Positions 40,935-48,934 of a stretch of 64,000 bases of DNA are shown here, in pieces. The notes beneath the pieces are model-generated. The model saw nothing but the letters and a program-made list of their open reading frames with translations. It searched no databases and was not told where the DNA came from. How positions within the stretch are numbered: position 1 is the first letter of the stretch; each line of letters opens with the position of its first letter. The translations under genes were made by a program, and so were the position numbers. Origin of the DNA: CF-118 sp035689345 (GTDB lineage: Bacteria; Chloroflexota; Dormibacteria; Dormibacterales; Dormibacteraceae); the NCBI GenBank assembly GCA_035689345.1, contig DASSLR010000038.1, positions 1 to 64,000 of the forward strand, given 5' to 3'.

Positions 40935-40964
40935 AAATTCTTCTGGCGGGTCCTGATGCGTCAA
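40935..40964 (-). promoter_or_regulatory. promoter of the lysine-rich mini-gene
   Basis: On the minus strand TTGACG (40964-40959) and GAATTT (40940-40935) are 18 bases apart, a plausible sigma-70-type promoter about 40 bases before the start codon at 40896. The rest of the gap up to 41067 has no gene. Confidence 0.45.
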
Positions 40965-41067
40965 CGAAAGGATGTATTTGCTCGTCTCGGGTGACGCCTC
41001 TGTGAGGGCATACATGACGAACAACATCGATCCGCAGTGCTGTGATACCTGAATCGACACACCTATG

Positions 41068-42051
41068 TCAAGGAATTTTGTGAGTAGTTATCCCCAGCAC
41101 CCGCGCCGCGTTGTCCGAAAAAACGGCCGCGCGTTGCGATTCATCGATGTCTGATGCGTCGATGTCATCGATTGTCGACGCGACTGCCGATGGCGGACCA
41201 AGGGGCATGTCAGTGCCGAAGAGCACGTGGTCGAAACCGAAAAAATCGAGCACGCACTGCACCGCGTGCGGCGCTCCGAACATCGCGGTGTCCGCGTAGA
41301 AGCGCCGGAAGTAGTCGAGCGGCGGACGCGGCAGCGCGTCCTTGACCTCGCGGTAACCCGGACCCATGCCGAGCCGCGCCGCGAAGTGCGGGACCATGCC
41401 CGCGCCGTGGTGCGCGAGCACCTTCAACCTCGGATGGCGCTCCATCGCGCCCGAGTAGACGAGCCGGGACAGCGCCGCCGCGGTCTCGTACGGCCAGCCG
41501 AGCGACCACCAGAGCCCGAAGTTCGACTCGGCGTGGCGCGTGGGGTGCAGCCACACCGTCCGGTCCAGGTTTTCGAGCCGCGAGAGCAGTGGCTCGAAGC
41601 GCACGTCGTCCAGCTGCACGCCGAGAACGTTCGAATAGACCTGCGCGCCGAGCGCGCCCAGCTCGGAAACGGCGCGGTCCAGCTCGCGCAGCGAGGCGTC
41701 GACGTCGTTGAGAGGCAGCGCCGCAGCAAAACCGGCGAACCGGTCGGGATGGGAGCGCACCAGCTCCGCCATCTCGTCGTTGGCCAGCCGCGCGAACTCC
41801 GCGGCCACGCCAGGCGGGCCGATCTCCTCGATGGGCGGCACCGCCAGCACGAGGACCTGCGCGTAGTCATCGAAGCGGTCGATCGCGCGCCACCGCGCGT
41901 CGAGGTCGGTCAGGGCCTCGTCGAAGTTGAAGACGCCCTCGCGGTAGTAGCGAAGCTGCGCCGGCGCCATCGACGCCTCGAGCTGCGCCTCCAGCCGGTC
42001 GAGGTAGCGGCGCGGCAGGATGTGCGCGAACGCGTCGATCATGCGGGTCAC
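41068..42051 (-). CDS. amidohydrolase_2 family (ACMSD-like), first metal histidine missing
   Basis: 327 residues of the amidohydrolase 2 family (decarboxylase/hydrolase relatives of aminocarboxymuconate semialdehyde decarboxylase): VWLHPTRH (about 168), VLAHHGAG (about 211) and FGTDMPLG (about 283) are kept. The usual N-terminal HxH reads AFAHILP, that is F-x-H, so one zinc ligand is changed. The GTG start is four codons before MIDAF. Divergent from a 49-residue membrane protein 9 bases away. Confidence 0.8.
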   Translation of the reverse strand: MTRMIDAFAHILPRRYLDRLEAQLEASMAPAQLRYYREGVFNFDEALTDLDARWRAIDRFDDYAQVLVLAVPPIEEIGPPGVAAEFARLANDEMAELVRSHPDRFAGFAAALPLNDVDASLRELDRAVSELGALGAQVYSNVLGVQLDDVRFEPLLSRLENLDRTVWLHPTRHAESNFGLWWSLGWPYETAAALSRLVYSGAMERHPRLKVLAHHGAGMVPHFAARLGMGPGYREVKDALPRPPLDYFRRFYADTAMFGAPHAVQCVLDFFGFDHVLFGTDMPLGPPSAVASTIDDIDASDIDESQRAAVFSDNAARVLGITTHKIP

Positions 42052-42060
42052 AATGACCTC

Positions 42061-42210
42061 ATGAACCTGAGCACGCTCGTCCTGATTCTTGCGTTGATCG
42101 TTTTCGTGGCGGCGGCGGTGGGATGGAAGTGGCGCAAGACGGACCTCATCGCGGTAGGGCTCGCGCTGCTGACCCTGGCAATGCTGATCGGTTCGGTGCG
42201 CCTCGGCTGA
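42061..42210 (+). CDS. 49-residue two-helix membrane protein
   Basis: MNLSTLVLILALIVFVAAAV, a basic WKWRKTD loop, and LIAVGLALLTLAMLIGSV give two transmembrane helices and nothing else. CACAAT lies 6 bases before the ATG. Divergent from the amidohydrolase gene. Unknown; a membrane micro-protein. Confidence 0.55.
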   Translation: MNLSTLVLILALIVFVAAAVGWKWRKTDLIAVGLALLTLAMLIGSVRLG

Positions 42211-42222
42211 GGCGGGAAACGC

Positions 42223-42771
42223 CTACTCCGCGACCGACCTGACCTGGGCCGCCTGCTCGCGCGGCCTGGTCAGCACACTGAGAATGTCCAGCGCCCAACC
42301 GTCGTGGGCCACTTCGTCGCGCGCCGGCAGGGCCGACGCGTCGAACCAGCGCGCCGCTTCGGTGTTGTCGCCGGGCGTGAGCTGCGTGCCGTCATCGGCC
42401 TGGCCCGTGAGATGGAAGACGATGTGCCAGTCCGCGCCACCCTCGAAGGACTCGACGAACCCGAAGTCGAGCTCGGCAACGTCCACGCCGGCTTGCTCGC
42501 GCAGGATGCGCAGCCCGGCGTCCAGCGGATGCTCGGACCGGCGCAGGTAGTCGTCGGGCAGGAACCAGCCTGTCTGGCCGTCGTACCGGCGCACGTCGCG
42601 GTATTTCACGAGGAGGACCGCCTCGCCGCGCCGCAGCGTGACGTCGGCCACGAGCTTGATCCGGCCTTGCGACTTCGGCTCGGGCTGGGCGGCGCCGGTG
42701 AGCCAGGCGCCTCCGAAGAAGTGCTCGATCGCGTCGTGCAGCCCGTGGTGCTCCTCTTCCTCGTCGTCCAC
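42223..42771 (-). CDS. NUDIX-fold protein with degenerate NUDIX box
   Basis: 182 residues. The region about 40-170 follows the NUDIX fold (KLVADVTLRRGEAVLLVKYRD, GWFLPDDYLRRSEHPLDAGLRILREQAGVDV, WHIVFHLTG, AARWFDASALP). The catalytic REUxEE reads REQAG, so the two metal-binding glutamates are absent and hydrolase activity is unlikely; it may bind nucleotides or act as a regulator. An acidic front (MDDEEEEHHGLHD) precedes it. Confidence 0.75.
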   Translation of the reverse strand: MDDEEEEHHGLHDAIEHFFGGAWLTGAAQPEPKSQGRIKLVADVTLRRGEAVLLVKYRDVRRYDGQTGWFLPDDYLRRSEHPLDAGLRILREQAGVDVAELDFGFVESFEGGADWHIVFHLTGQADDGTQLTPGDNTEAARWFDASALPARDEVAHDGWALDILSVLTRPREQAAQVRSVAE

Positions 42772-42804
42772 GACGAACGCATTCTGATCTCAATTCCGGC
42801 CGGA

Positions 42805-42810
42805 TATCCT
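42805..42810 (+). promoter_or_regulatory. -10 box TATCCT before protein kinase
   Basis: TATCCT ends 8 bases before ATG 42819, in leaderless position. Confidence 0.4.
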
Positions 42811-42818
42811 TCCACTCG

Positions 42819-44423
42819 ATGAAGCTGGCGCCAGGCGTCCAGGTCGGGCCGTACCAGATCGTCGAGCAGGTCGGCCGGGGCGGCATGGCCACCGTGTTCA
42901 AGGCCTACCAGCCGGCCCTGGAGCGGATGGTCGCCCTCAAGGTGCTGCCTGAGGTGCTGGCCGAGGACCCGCAATTCCGCGAGCGCTTCCGGCGCGAGGC
43001 GGTGGCGATCGCGAAGCTGCGTCATCCCAGCATCCTCGCCGTCTACGACCACGGCGAGTTCGAGGACCAGCTCTACATCGTCACCGAGTTCGTCGAGGGC
43101 GGCACGTTCGCGGGCGAGCTCGGCAAGCCGCTGGGTGTCGCGCGCACGACGCAGGTGCTGGGGTCGATCGCGTCGGCGCTCGACTACGCGCACAGGCAGG
43201 GCGTGCTCCACCGCGACGTGAAGCCATCGAACATCCTCATCAATAAGGAAGGAGCCGCGGTCCTCGGCGACTTCGGCCTGGCCCGGATGATGGCGCCGAC
43301 GGGCGAGCGCCTTACGCGCATCGACATGGTCGTCGGCACGCCGGAATACATGTCGCCGGAGCAGTGCGCGGGCAAGGACGCGGGCCCGGCGTCCGACCAG
43401 TACTCGCTGGGCGTCGTGGCTTTCGAGGCGCTCACCGGCCACGTGCCATACGAGGCCGAGACCCCCGCGGCCGTGATGCTCGAGCAGATCCAGTCGCCGC
43501 TGCCCGACCCGCGCACCGTGAACCCCGATCTCGCCGTGAGCGTCGAGCTGGCCTTGATGAAGTCGCTCGCGAAGGACCCGGCCGACCGCTTCGAATCGTG
43601 CGGCGAGTTCATCAAAGCGATCGAGACGCCGTCCGCGGTCGCGGCCGTGCCACCCGCGCCGACCATGCGACAACCGGTCGCCACCCCGGCTGCCTCAGCG
43701 CCATCACCGCCACGGCGAGCCGGGATCCAGAGATGGCAGATCGCCGCCGCGGCGGCGCTGGTCGCCGTGCTGGCGATCGCCGGGATCGCCTACGCGGTGT
43801 CGAGCCGGCAGCACAACACCGCCACCAACGTGGGATCGAATTTCGGTCCGGCGCATGGATCGCAGGTCAACGCGGTGAAGCTCAACTCGACGGCGTGGAG
43901 CGGCGGCGTCGAGCCGTCACCGGATCCCGACAAGTCGATGTCCATCTCCTACCCGGGCAGCTCGATCGACCTGAAGATTCTCAAGAGCGGGGCAGGCATC
44001 GGCGCCGAGTTCGACGGACCGGCCCTCAAGGACTACGTGGCCGACTTCGTCTTCAAGGTCGACCCGGGCAGCGACTTCGGCGTCAACTGGGAGCTGATCC
44101 AGCCCGCCAACGACAGCCAGAAGGCGGAGGTCTACCTGCACATCGACGTCACGGGCGAGACGATGACCGTGATCCTCTCCCCGTACAACGGGAACGACCA
44201 GGCGATGACCGCATCCATACCTCTGCCCCAGGTGCAGCGGGCCGCGACCACCGACATCGCGGTCACCGTGAACAGCGGCACCGTGACCCTTTATCTCAAC
44301 GGCAAGAAGGTCGGCCAGGGCACCGAGACCATGGTCACGGGTCCGGCATCGCCCTCGCTGTACATGAACGGCACCGCCGGGACGCTGCACATCCTGTCGC
44401 TGCGCTACTACACGCTGCCGTAG
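42819..44423 (+). CDS. membrane Ser/Thr protein kinase (PknB type)
   Basis: 534 residues. A Hanks-type kinase domain (about 10-265): P-loop VGRGGMATVFKAY, lysine VALKVL, catalytic HRDVKPSNILI and DFGLAR. After a proline-rich linker comes one transmembrane helix (about 305-330) and an outer beta-sandwich-like domain (about 350-530) with YPGSSIDLKILK and NSGTVTLYLNGKKVGQG, resembling concanavalin-like laminin G or LamG folds. It phosphorylates proteins in response to an external cue. Followed 5 bases later by a nucleotidyltransferase gene. Confidence 0.9.
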   Translation: MKLAPGVQVGPYQIVEQVGRGGMATVFKAYQPALERMVALKVLPEVLAEDPQFRERFRREAVAIAKLRHPSILAVYDHGEFEDQLYIVTEFVEGGTFAGELGKPLGVARTTQVLGSIASALDYAHRQGVLHRDVKPSNILINKEGAAVLGDFGLARMMAPTGERLTRIDMVVGTPEYMSPEQCAGKDAGPASDQYSLGVVAFEALTGHVPYEAETPAAVMLEQIQSPLPDPRTVNPDLAVSVELALMKSLAKDPADRFESCGEFIKAIETPSAVAAVPPAPTMRQPVATPAASAPSPPRRAGIQRWQIAAAAALVAVLAIAGIAYAVSSRQHNTATNVGSNFGPAHGSQVNAVKLNSTAWSGGVEPSPDPDKSMSISYPGSSIDLKILKSGAGIGAEFDGPALKDYVADFVFKVDPGSDFGVNWELIQPANDSQKAEVYLHIDVTGETMTVILSPYNGNDQAMTASIPLPQVQRAATTDIAVTVNSGTVTLYLNGKKVGQGTETMVTGPASPSLYMNGTAGTLHILSLRYYTLP

Positions 44424-44428
44424 CGCAG

Positions 44429-45178
44429 GTGTTCTCGCCCGAGGAACGCGACCGCCTGCGCGAGGCGATCATCGCCGCGGCGCGCGCCGACGGCCGCATC
44501 ACCGGCGCCGCCATCACAGGCTCCGCGGCCCTGGACCTCAAGAACCAGGACCGCTGGTCGGACGTCGACCTCTTCTTCGGTGTGGGCGAAGCGGACCAGA
44601 TCACCGCCGTGATGGCGGACATGACCGAGCTGATGTACCGCGAACACGGTGCCCTGCACCACTTCGACGTCGTGGCCGGCCCTGCCACGTATCGCGTCTA
44701 TTTAATGTCGAGCACGCTGCAGGTCGACCTCGCCTTCACGCCGGCGTCGAGCTTCGGAGCGGTGACGCCGACCTTCCAGGTCCTTTTCGGCGAGCCGGTG
44801 GAGCGCGAGCGGTACGCGCCGCCACCGGCGATGTCTCAGCTGGATTACGCCTGGCTTTACGCGATCCACACGCGCTCGAGCATCGCGCGCGGCAAGCCCT
44901 GGCAGGCCGAGTACATGGTCCACACGGCCCGCGATCACGTGCTCGCCGCGGCGTGCGTGCGCCATGGCCTCAACTGGCGGGAGGGCCGGGGCATGGACGG
45001 GCTCCCAGAAGAAGAGAAGAAGCACCTCGAGGGCGCCCTCGCGAGCTCGCTCGAGCCGGCGGAGCTGCGCCGCGCCCTCGGCGAGGTGGTCGACTGCCTG
45101 ATTTCGGAGCTCCGGCTCGCCGATCCAGCGCTCGCGGGCCGCCTCGAGCCGGCGCTCAGGGAGATCGGCGGGGGCTAG
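44429..45178 (+). CDS. nucleotidyltransferase domain protein
   Basis: 249 residues. GSAALDLKNQDRWSDVDLFF (about 30-50) is the GSx...DxD signature of the polymerase-beta type nucleotidyltransferase fold; the rest is helical and resembles the aminoglycoside adenylyltransferase family (LDYAWLYAIHTRSSIARGK). Substrate unknown. GTG 44429 chosen 5 bases after the kinase stop, so the genes are probably co-transcribed. Confidence 0.8.
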   Translation: MFSPEERDRLREAIIAAARADGRITGAAITGSAALDLKNQDRWSDVDLFFGVGEADQITAVMADMTELMYREHGALHHFDVVAGPATYRVYLMSSTLQVDLAFTPASSFGAVTPTFQVLFGEPVERERYAPPPAMSQLDYAWLYAIHTRSSIARGKPWQAEYMVHTARDHVLAAACVRHGLNWREGRGMDGLPEEEKKHLEGALASSLEPAELRRALGEVVDCLISELRLADPALAGRLEPALREIGGG

Positions 45179-45204
45179 GTAACTAGAATGTCCCGGCCCG
45201 ACTC

Positions 45205-46785
45205 ATGACCCCGGACGAGACCCTGAGCGTCGCCGAACCCGAAGTAGCAACCACCCCGGCCCCAGCCGAAATCCTCGTCGCGCCCGCGCCGGCGGCCATC
45301 CCGCTTCCGGACGCGCGGACCCTGGCCGGCGCGGCAGCGATCGTGATGACCGTCGCCGCCGCCGCCGGCTACTCCGCGATCTCGCTGTATCGCTACGTGC
45401 ACTTCGGCGCCAACGGCTTCGACCTCGGCATCCAGGACCAGACGGTCTGGGGCTACAGCCGGCTCGAGATGATCCCGAACACGGTCGAGGGCATGCCCAA
45501 CCTGCTGGGCGACCACTTCAACCCGATCCTGATGGTGCTCGCGCCCTTCTACTGGGTCTGGCCGTCGGCGGCCACTCTCCTGATCGCGCAGGCGGTGCTG
45601 CTGGCCATCGCCGGCATACCTGTCTATCTGTGGGGGGCCCAGAAGGTGGGGCACGCGGCCGGCCTCGCGTTCCTGGCCACATATCTGCTGTTCTGGGGCG
45701 TGCTCGCGGGCGTGGTGTTCGACTTCCACCACGTCGTGTTCGCGGTGCCCGCGATCTCGACCGCGCTGTACGCGACGCTCAACAAGCAGAACCGCCTGCT
45801 GTGGGCAGCCGTGGCCGTGGCGATGCTGACGCGGGAGGACGTCACGCTGACGGTGATCGCGCTCGGGCTCTACATCGCCGTGTTCCAGCGCCGGTGGCTG
45901 CTGGGCGCCGTGATGGCGGTGGCGAACGCGGCCTGGTTCCTGCTGCTGCTGCAGGTCGTCATGCCCGCGGTGGGCGGGGCGCCGTACGGACACTGGACCT
46001 TCCAGGCGCTTGGGAAGGGCCCGCTGAGCGCGGCGCTGTACGTTGTCACGCACCCGATCACCGCGCTGCAGATGCTGTTCTCGCCGGTTGAGAAGCTCCG
46101 CGTCGGCGTGGCCTCGTTCGCCAACTGGATGTTCCTGCCGCTCCTGTCGCCGCTCGTGCTGATCGCGGTGCCGAGCTTCCTCGAGCGGTTCTGGTCGTCG
46201 TCGCCGACCTTCTGGTCCTTCCACTACCAGTACTCGATGCTGCCCGCGCCCATCCTCACATTCGCGGCCATCGACACGTGCGCGCGCATGCGCGCGTGGT
46301 GGAAGGGCCGGCTTGGCCTCGCGGCCTCGATCTCGCTGCCGCTGGGCGCGCTGGCCGCGTCGGTGCTGCTGAGCGTCGGCCTCGTCCACCCGCTGGCGGA
46401 GCTGGGCACGTACGTTTCGGACTCGACGGCGGCGCAGATCCAGGGATGCCTCGACGTCATCCCCGCAGGCGCGAGCGTGGCCGCGACCGACGCGCTGGTG
46501 CCGCACCTCTCCGACCGCAGCCAGATCTACGAGGTCACGACCAGGTCGGATATGGACTACGTCGCGATCGACGTCACGACCCTGGGCACGGCGAACCCGG
46601 TGGACGACAAGCTGCGCGCGATCATCAACAGCTCCCTGGCCGGCGGCTACGGGGTCGCCTGCTCGAACGGCCTGACCGTGGTGCTGAAGCGGGGCGGCGG
46701 CTCGCAGCAGCTGTCGCCGGAGATGCAGGCGTGGCTGGCGGACTCGTGCACCGGCTCGGCCTGCGCGACCCTTACCCGAGGCTAG
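45205..46785 (+). CDS. DUF2079 membrane protein (glycosyltransferase-like)
   Basis: 526 residues with about ten hydrophobic segments and the DUF2079 hallmarks NGFDLGIQDQTVWGY, LGDHFNPILMVLAPFYW and VVFDFHHVVFAV; the FD-x-GI-x-DQ aspartate resembles GT-C transferases. A soluble outer C-terminal domain (about 400-526) follows, with cysteines CTGSAC. The proline/alanine-rich N-terminus is cytoplasmic. TAGAAT at 45184-45189 lies upstream. Confidence 0.85.
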   Translation: MTPDETLSVAEPEVATTPAPAEILVAPAPAAIPLPDARTLAGAAAIVMTVAAAAGYSAISLYRYVHFGANGFDLGIQDQTVWGYSRLEMIPNTVEGMPNLLGDHFNPILMVLAPFYWVWPSAATLLIAQAVLLAIAGIPVYLWGAQKVGHAAGLAFLATYLLFWGVLAGVVFDFHHVVFAVPAISTALYATLNKQNRLLWAAVAVAMLTREDVTLTVIALGLYIAVFQRRWLLGAVMAVANAAWFLLLLQVVMPAVGGAPYGHWTFQALGKGPLSAALYVVTHPITALQMLFSPVEKLRVGVASFANWMFLPLLSPLVLIAVPSFLERFWSSSPTFWSFHYQYSMLPAPILTFAAIDTCARMRAWWKGRLGLAASISLPLGALAASVLLSVGLVHPLAELGTYVSDSTAAQIQGCLDVIPAGASVAATDALVPHLSDRSQIYEVTTRSDMDYVAIDVTTLGTANPVDDKLRAIINSSLAGGYGVACSNGLTVVLKRGGGSQQLSPEMQAWLADSCTGSACATLTRG

Positions 46786-46797
46786 AGCGTTAGGCAG

Positions 46798-47085
46798 TTG
46801 AGCTCGATGACCCGCCTGGGCACGCCCTTCGCCGTGATGATCGCCGTGATCGCCATCCTGGTGCTCGCCGACGTCGGCATCGTGGCGGTGCGCCTGACGT
46901 CGGGGCACCCGGTCAACTCGCCGGTGGCCGGCGCGCCCCAGAAGGAGGGTCCCTCCGGCTCGAAGCAGCACCCGTGCAACCACGGCAGCGAGGTGTCGAA
47001 GGCGGCGCACCAGCACCGGGGAGGCCAGTACGTGAGTGGGGTAGCCAGGAGCAGGGCCGGCAAGAACGGCTCGTGCAGCGACTGA
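46798..47085 (+). CDS. small membrane-anchored protein, 95 residues
   Basis: One N-terminal hydrophobic helix (VMIAVIAILVLADVGIVAV) followed by a low-complexity hydrophilic outer part with CNHGSEVSKAAHQHRGGQY and a terminal CSD. TTG 46798 and ATG 46807 are both possible starts. Located directly after the DUF2079 gene and before a strong terminator. Unknown. Confidence 0.5.
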   Translation: MSSMTRLGTPFAVMIAVIAILVLADVGIVAVRLTSGHPVNSPVAGAPQKEGPSGSKQHPCNHGSEVSKAAHQHRGGQYVSGVARSRAGKNGSCSD

Positions 47086-47101
47086 GAGAGGGGTAGTTGG
47101 T

Positions 47102-47128
47102 GAGAGGCCCGGGCGGTCCGGGCCTCTC
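47102..47128. terminator. strong hairpin terminator
   Basis: GAGAGGCCCGG and CCGGGCCTCTC form a perfect 11-base-pair stem around the loop GCGGT, just after the small membrane protein gene and between convergent genes. Confidence 0.6.
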
Positions 47129-47141
47129 CGCGTCTGCCTTT

Positions 47142-47162
47142 CCCTCTCCCTCTGGGAGAGGG
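47142..47162. repeat. CCCTCTCCC-TCT-GGGAGAGGG palindrome followed by TAGGGTGAGGG
   Basis: A perfect inverted repeat with 9-base arms, followed by TAGGGTGAGGG. The same form is common as a dispersed repeat in many bacterial genomes. It sits between two convergent genes. May also function as a terminator for the minus-strand gene. Confidence 0.55.
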
Positions 47163-47177
47163 TAGGGTGAGGGTCTT

Positions 47178-47639
47178 CTAGAGCTTTATCGCCAGGGGTC
47201 CGACCGATCCTCCTTCGAAGATCGTGAAGGTCGGATCGACGGCGCCGGCGAAGGCGGACACGATCGCCGTCCCGCCGTGGAATGAGCCGCTGGGCGGCGT
47301 GGTGTAGAGATCCGGCGTGACCGGCACGTCGATGGTCGTCGGCGTGGCCGGGCAGACGGCGAACGTGGCGAAGCCGCTGCCGTGCGACACGTCCTTGCCG
47401 AAGGCCTGCTGGATCGTGACGTTGACGGAGCCGCTTACCGGCGTTCCAGCGAGCGGTGGGTCGCACGTGACGGTCACCGGGACGGTGACCAGGACGCGGC
47501 CCTGCATGGTGGCGTTGCCAATTGTCATCGTGATGCCGGTGCCGCCTCCGCCGCCGGCGGCCGAAGCGGTTGCCGGTACGGCGGCGAGTGCCGCGGCGGA
47601 TGCCGCGACCGCGAGAAGGCGCGCGAAATTCTTGAGCAT
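47178..47639 (-). CDS. secreted protein with beta-rich domain
   Basis: 153 residues with a Sec signal peptide (MLKNFARLLAVAASAAALAA, cleavage likely after ATASA). The mature part is glycine-rich then beta-rich with two cysteines (TVTCDPPL and FAVCPATP). The sequence resembles secreted Ig-like or adhesin-type modules. Ribosome site AAAGGAGC precedes the ATG. No catalytic motif. Confidence 0.7.
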   Translation of the reverse strand: MLKNFARLLAVAASAAALAAVPATASAAGGGGGTGITMTIGNATMQGRVLVTVPVTVTCDPPLAGTPVSGSVNVTIQQAFGKDVSHGSGFATFAVCPATPTTIDVPVTPDLYTTPPSGSFHGGTAIVSAFAGAVDPTFTIFEGGSVGPLAIKL

Positions 47640-47789
47640 TGGTGTGTCGCTCCTTTGATTTGAGTTCGTGGAAATGGACGGCGGGGAAACCTGGGTCTAG
47701 GTACTCACCTCAGCGACCACCTCCTACGACACTCACGGCGCCGACCCCTCGGGAGCATCTAACGCGAAGGCCGGCGCTTCAGTTCCGGG

Positions 47790-47795
47790 GATAAT
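47790..47795 (+). promoter_or_regulatory. -10 box GATAAT before ilvE
   Basis: GATAAT ends 7 bases before GTG 47803, with no ribosome site, again in leaderless position. The 163 bases between 47640 and 47802 contain no gene. Confidence 0.4.
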
Positions 47796-47802
47796 CAGTC
47801 CC

Positions 47803-48912
47803 GTGAGCACAGTCGCCGGCATCCGCTTCAAGGTCACCCCGTCAACGGATCGCGCCTCCAACGCCGAGCGTGAGCGCCGGCTGGCCAATCCCGGCTTCGG
47901 GAAGGTGTTCACCGACCACCTGGTATCGATCAAGTGGGATAAGGAGCGCGGTTGGCACGACGCCGAGCTGCGCGCGTACGCACCGCTGACGATGGACCCC
48001 GGGACGGTGTTTCTGCATTACGCGCAGGGCATCTTTGAGGGGCTGAAGGCGTACCGCCAGCCCGACGGTGGCATCGCGGTGTTCCGGCCGGACGCGAACG
48101 CCGCGCGGTTCCGCCGTTCGGCCCGCCGCATGGCGCTGCCGGAGCTGCCCGAAGAGACATTCGTGCAAGCGATCGATCTGCTTTTGCAGCACGACCACGC
48201 GTGGGTGCCGTCAGCTCCCGACCACAGCCTGTATCTGCGGCCATTCATGTTCGCGTCTGACGTCGGGCTGGGCGTGCACCTGGGCGGCGAAGTCACGTTT
48301 CTCCTCATCGCATCACCCTCCGGCTCCTACTTCAAGTCAGGCGTGAAGCCGGTGACGGTGTGGCTCGAAGAGGAGTACACGCGGGCGGCGCCCGGCGGCA
48401 CCGGCGAGGCCAAGGCGGGCGGCAACTACGCGGGCGGGCTGATCGCACAGGCGCGCGCGCACGAGCAAGGCTGCGACGACGTGGTGTGGCTGGACGCTCG
48501 GGAGCACAAATGGATCGAAGAGATGGGCGGGATGAACCTCGCGTTCATCTTCAACAAGGGCGGTCGCCCGACGATGGTGACCTCACCTCTGACCGGCACT
48601 CTGCTGCCTGGCGTGACGCGCATGTCCCTGCTACAGCTGGCGGCCGACCTCGGTTATGGCGCCGAGGAGCGACGCGTGAGCGTCGACGAGTGGCGAGAGG
48701 GCTGCGCCAACGGCACGATCCCCGAAGCGTTCGCGTGCGGGACGGCGGCCGTGATCACCCCGATCGGCGAGGTGCGCTCGGTGCACGGCGGATGGAAGAT
48801 CGCGGGCGGCGGCGCGGGCGAGGTGACGATGAAGCTGCGGGAGGCGCTGGTCGCGATCCAGCGGGGCACGGCGCCCGATCCGCACCACTGGATGCACCGA
48901 ATCGAGCTGTAG
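47803..48912 (+). CDS. ilvE: branched-chain amino acid aminotransferase
   Basis: 369 residues, class IV PLP fold type (long bacterial/mitochondrial form): PLP lysine in AKAGGNYAGGL (about residue 204), DVVWLDAREHKWIEEMGGMNLAF, and TPIGEVRSV near the end. Transfers amino groups between glutamate and the keto acids of leucine, isoleucine and valine. Monocistronic, followed by a flavoprotein gene 22 bases on. Confidence 0.93.
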   Translation: MSTVAGIRFKVTPSTDRASNAERERRLANPGFGKVFTDHLVSIKWDKERGWHDAELRAYAPLTMDPGTVFLHYAQGIFEGLKAYRQPDGGIAVFRPDANAARFRRSARRMALPELPEETFVQAIDLLLQHDHAWVPSAPDHSLYLRPFMFASDVGLGVHLGGEVTFLLIASPSGSYFKSGVKPVTVWLEEEYTRAAPGGTGEAKAGGNYAGGLIAQARAHEQGCDDVVWLDAREHKWIEEMGGMNLAFIFNKGGRPTMVTSPLTGTLLPGVTRMSLLQLAADLGYGAEERRVSVDEWREGCANGTIPEAFACGTAAVITPIGEVRSVHGGWKIAGGGAGEVTMKLREALVAIQRGTAPDPHHWMHRIEL

Positions 48913-48922
48913 CCCCCCGCGG

Positions 48923-48928
48923 TAACGT
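48923..48928 (+). promoter_or_regulatory. -10 box TAACGT before the flavoprotein
   Basis: TAACGT ends 6 bases before ATG 48935 with no ribosome site. Confidence 0.35.
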
Positions 48929-48934
48929 GGAGCG

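Noticed and set aside
45175..47466. A 763-codon open frame on the minus strand opposite the DUF2079 and neighbouring genes
   Set aside because: It is arginine-, glutamine- and histidine-rich with no domain, and lies antisense to a clear membrane protein. High GC lowers stop density in such frames, so it is a shadow.
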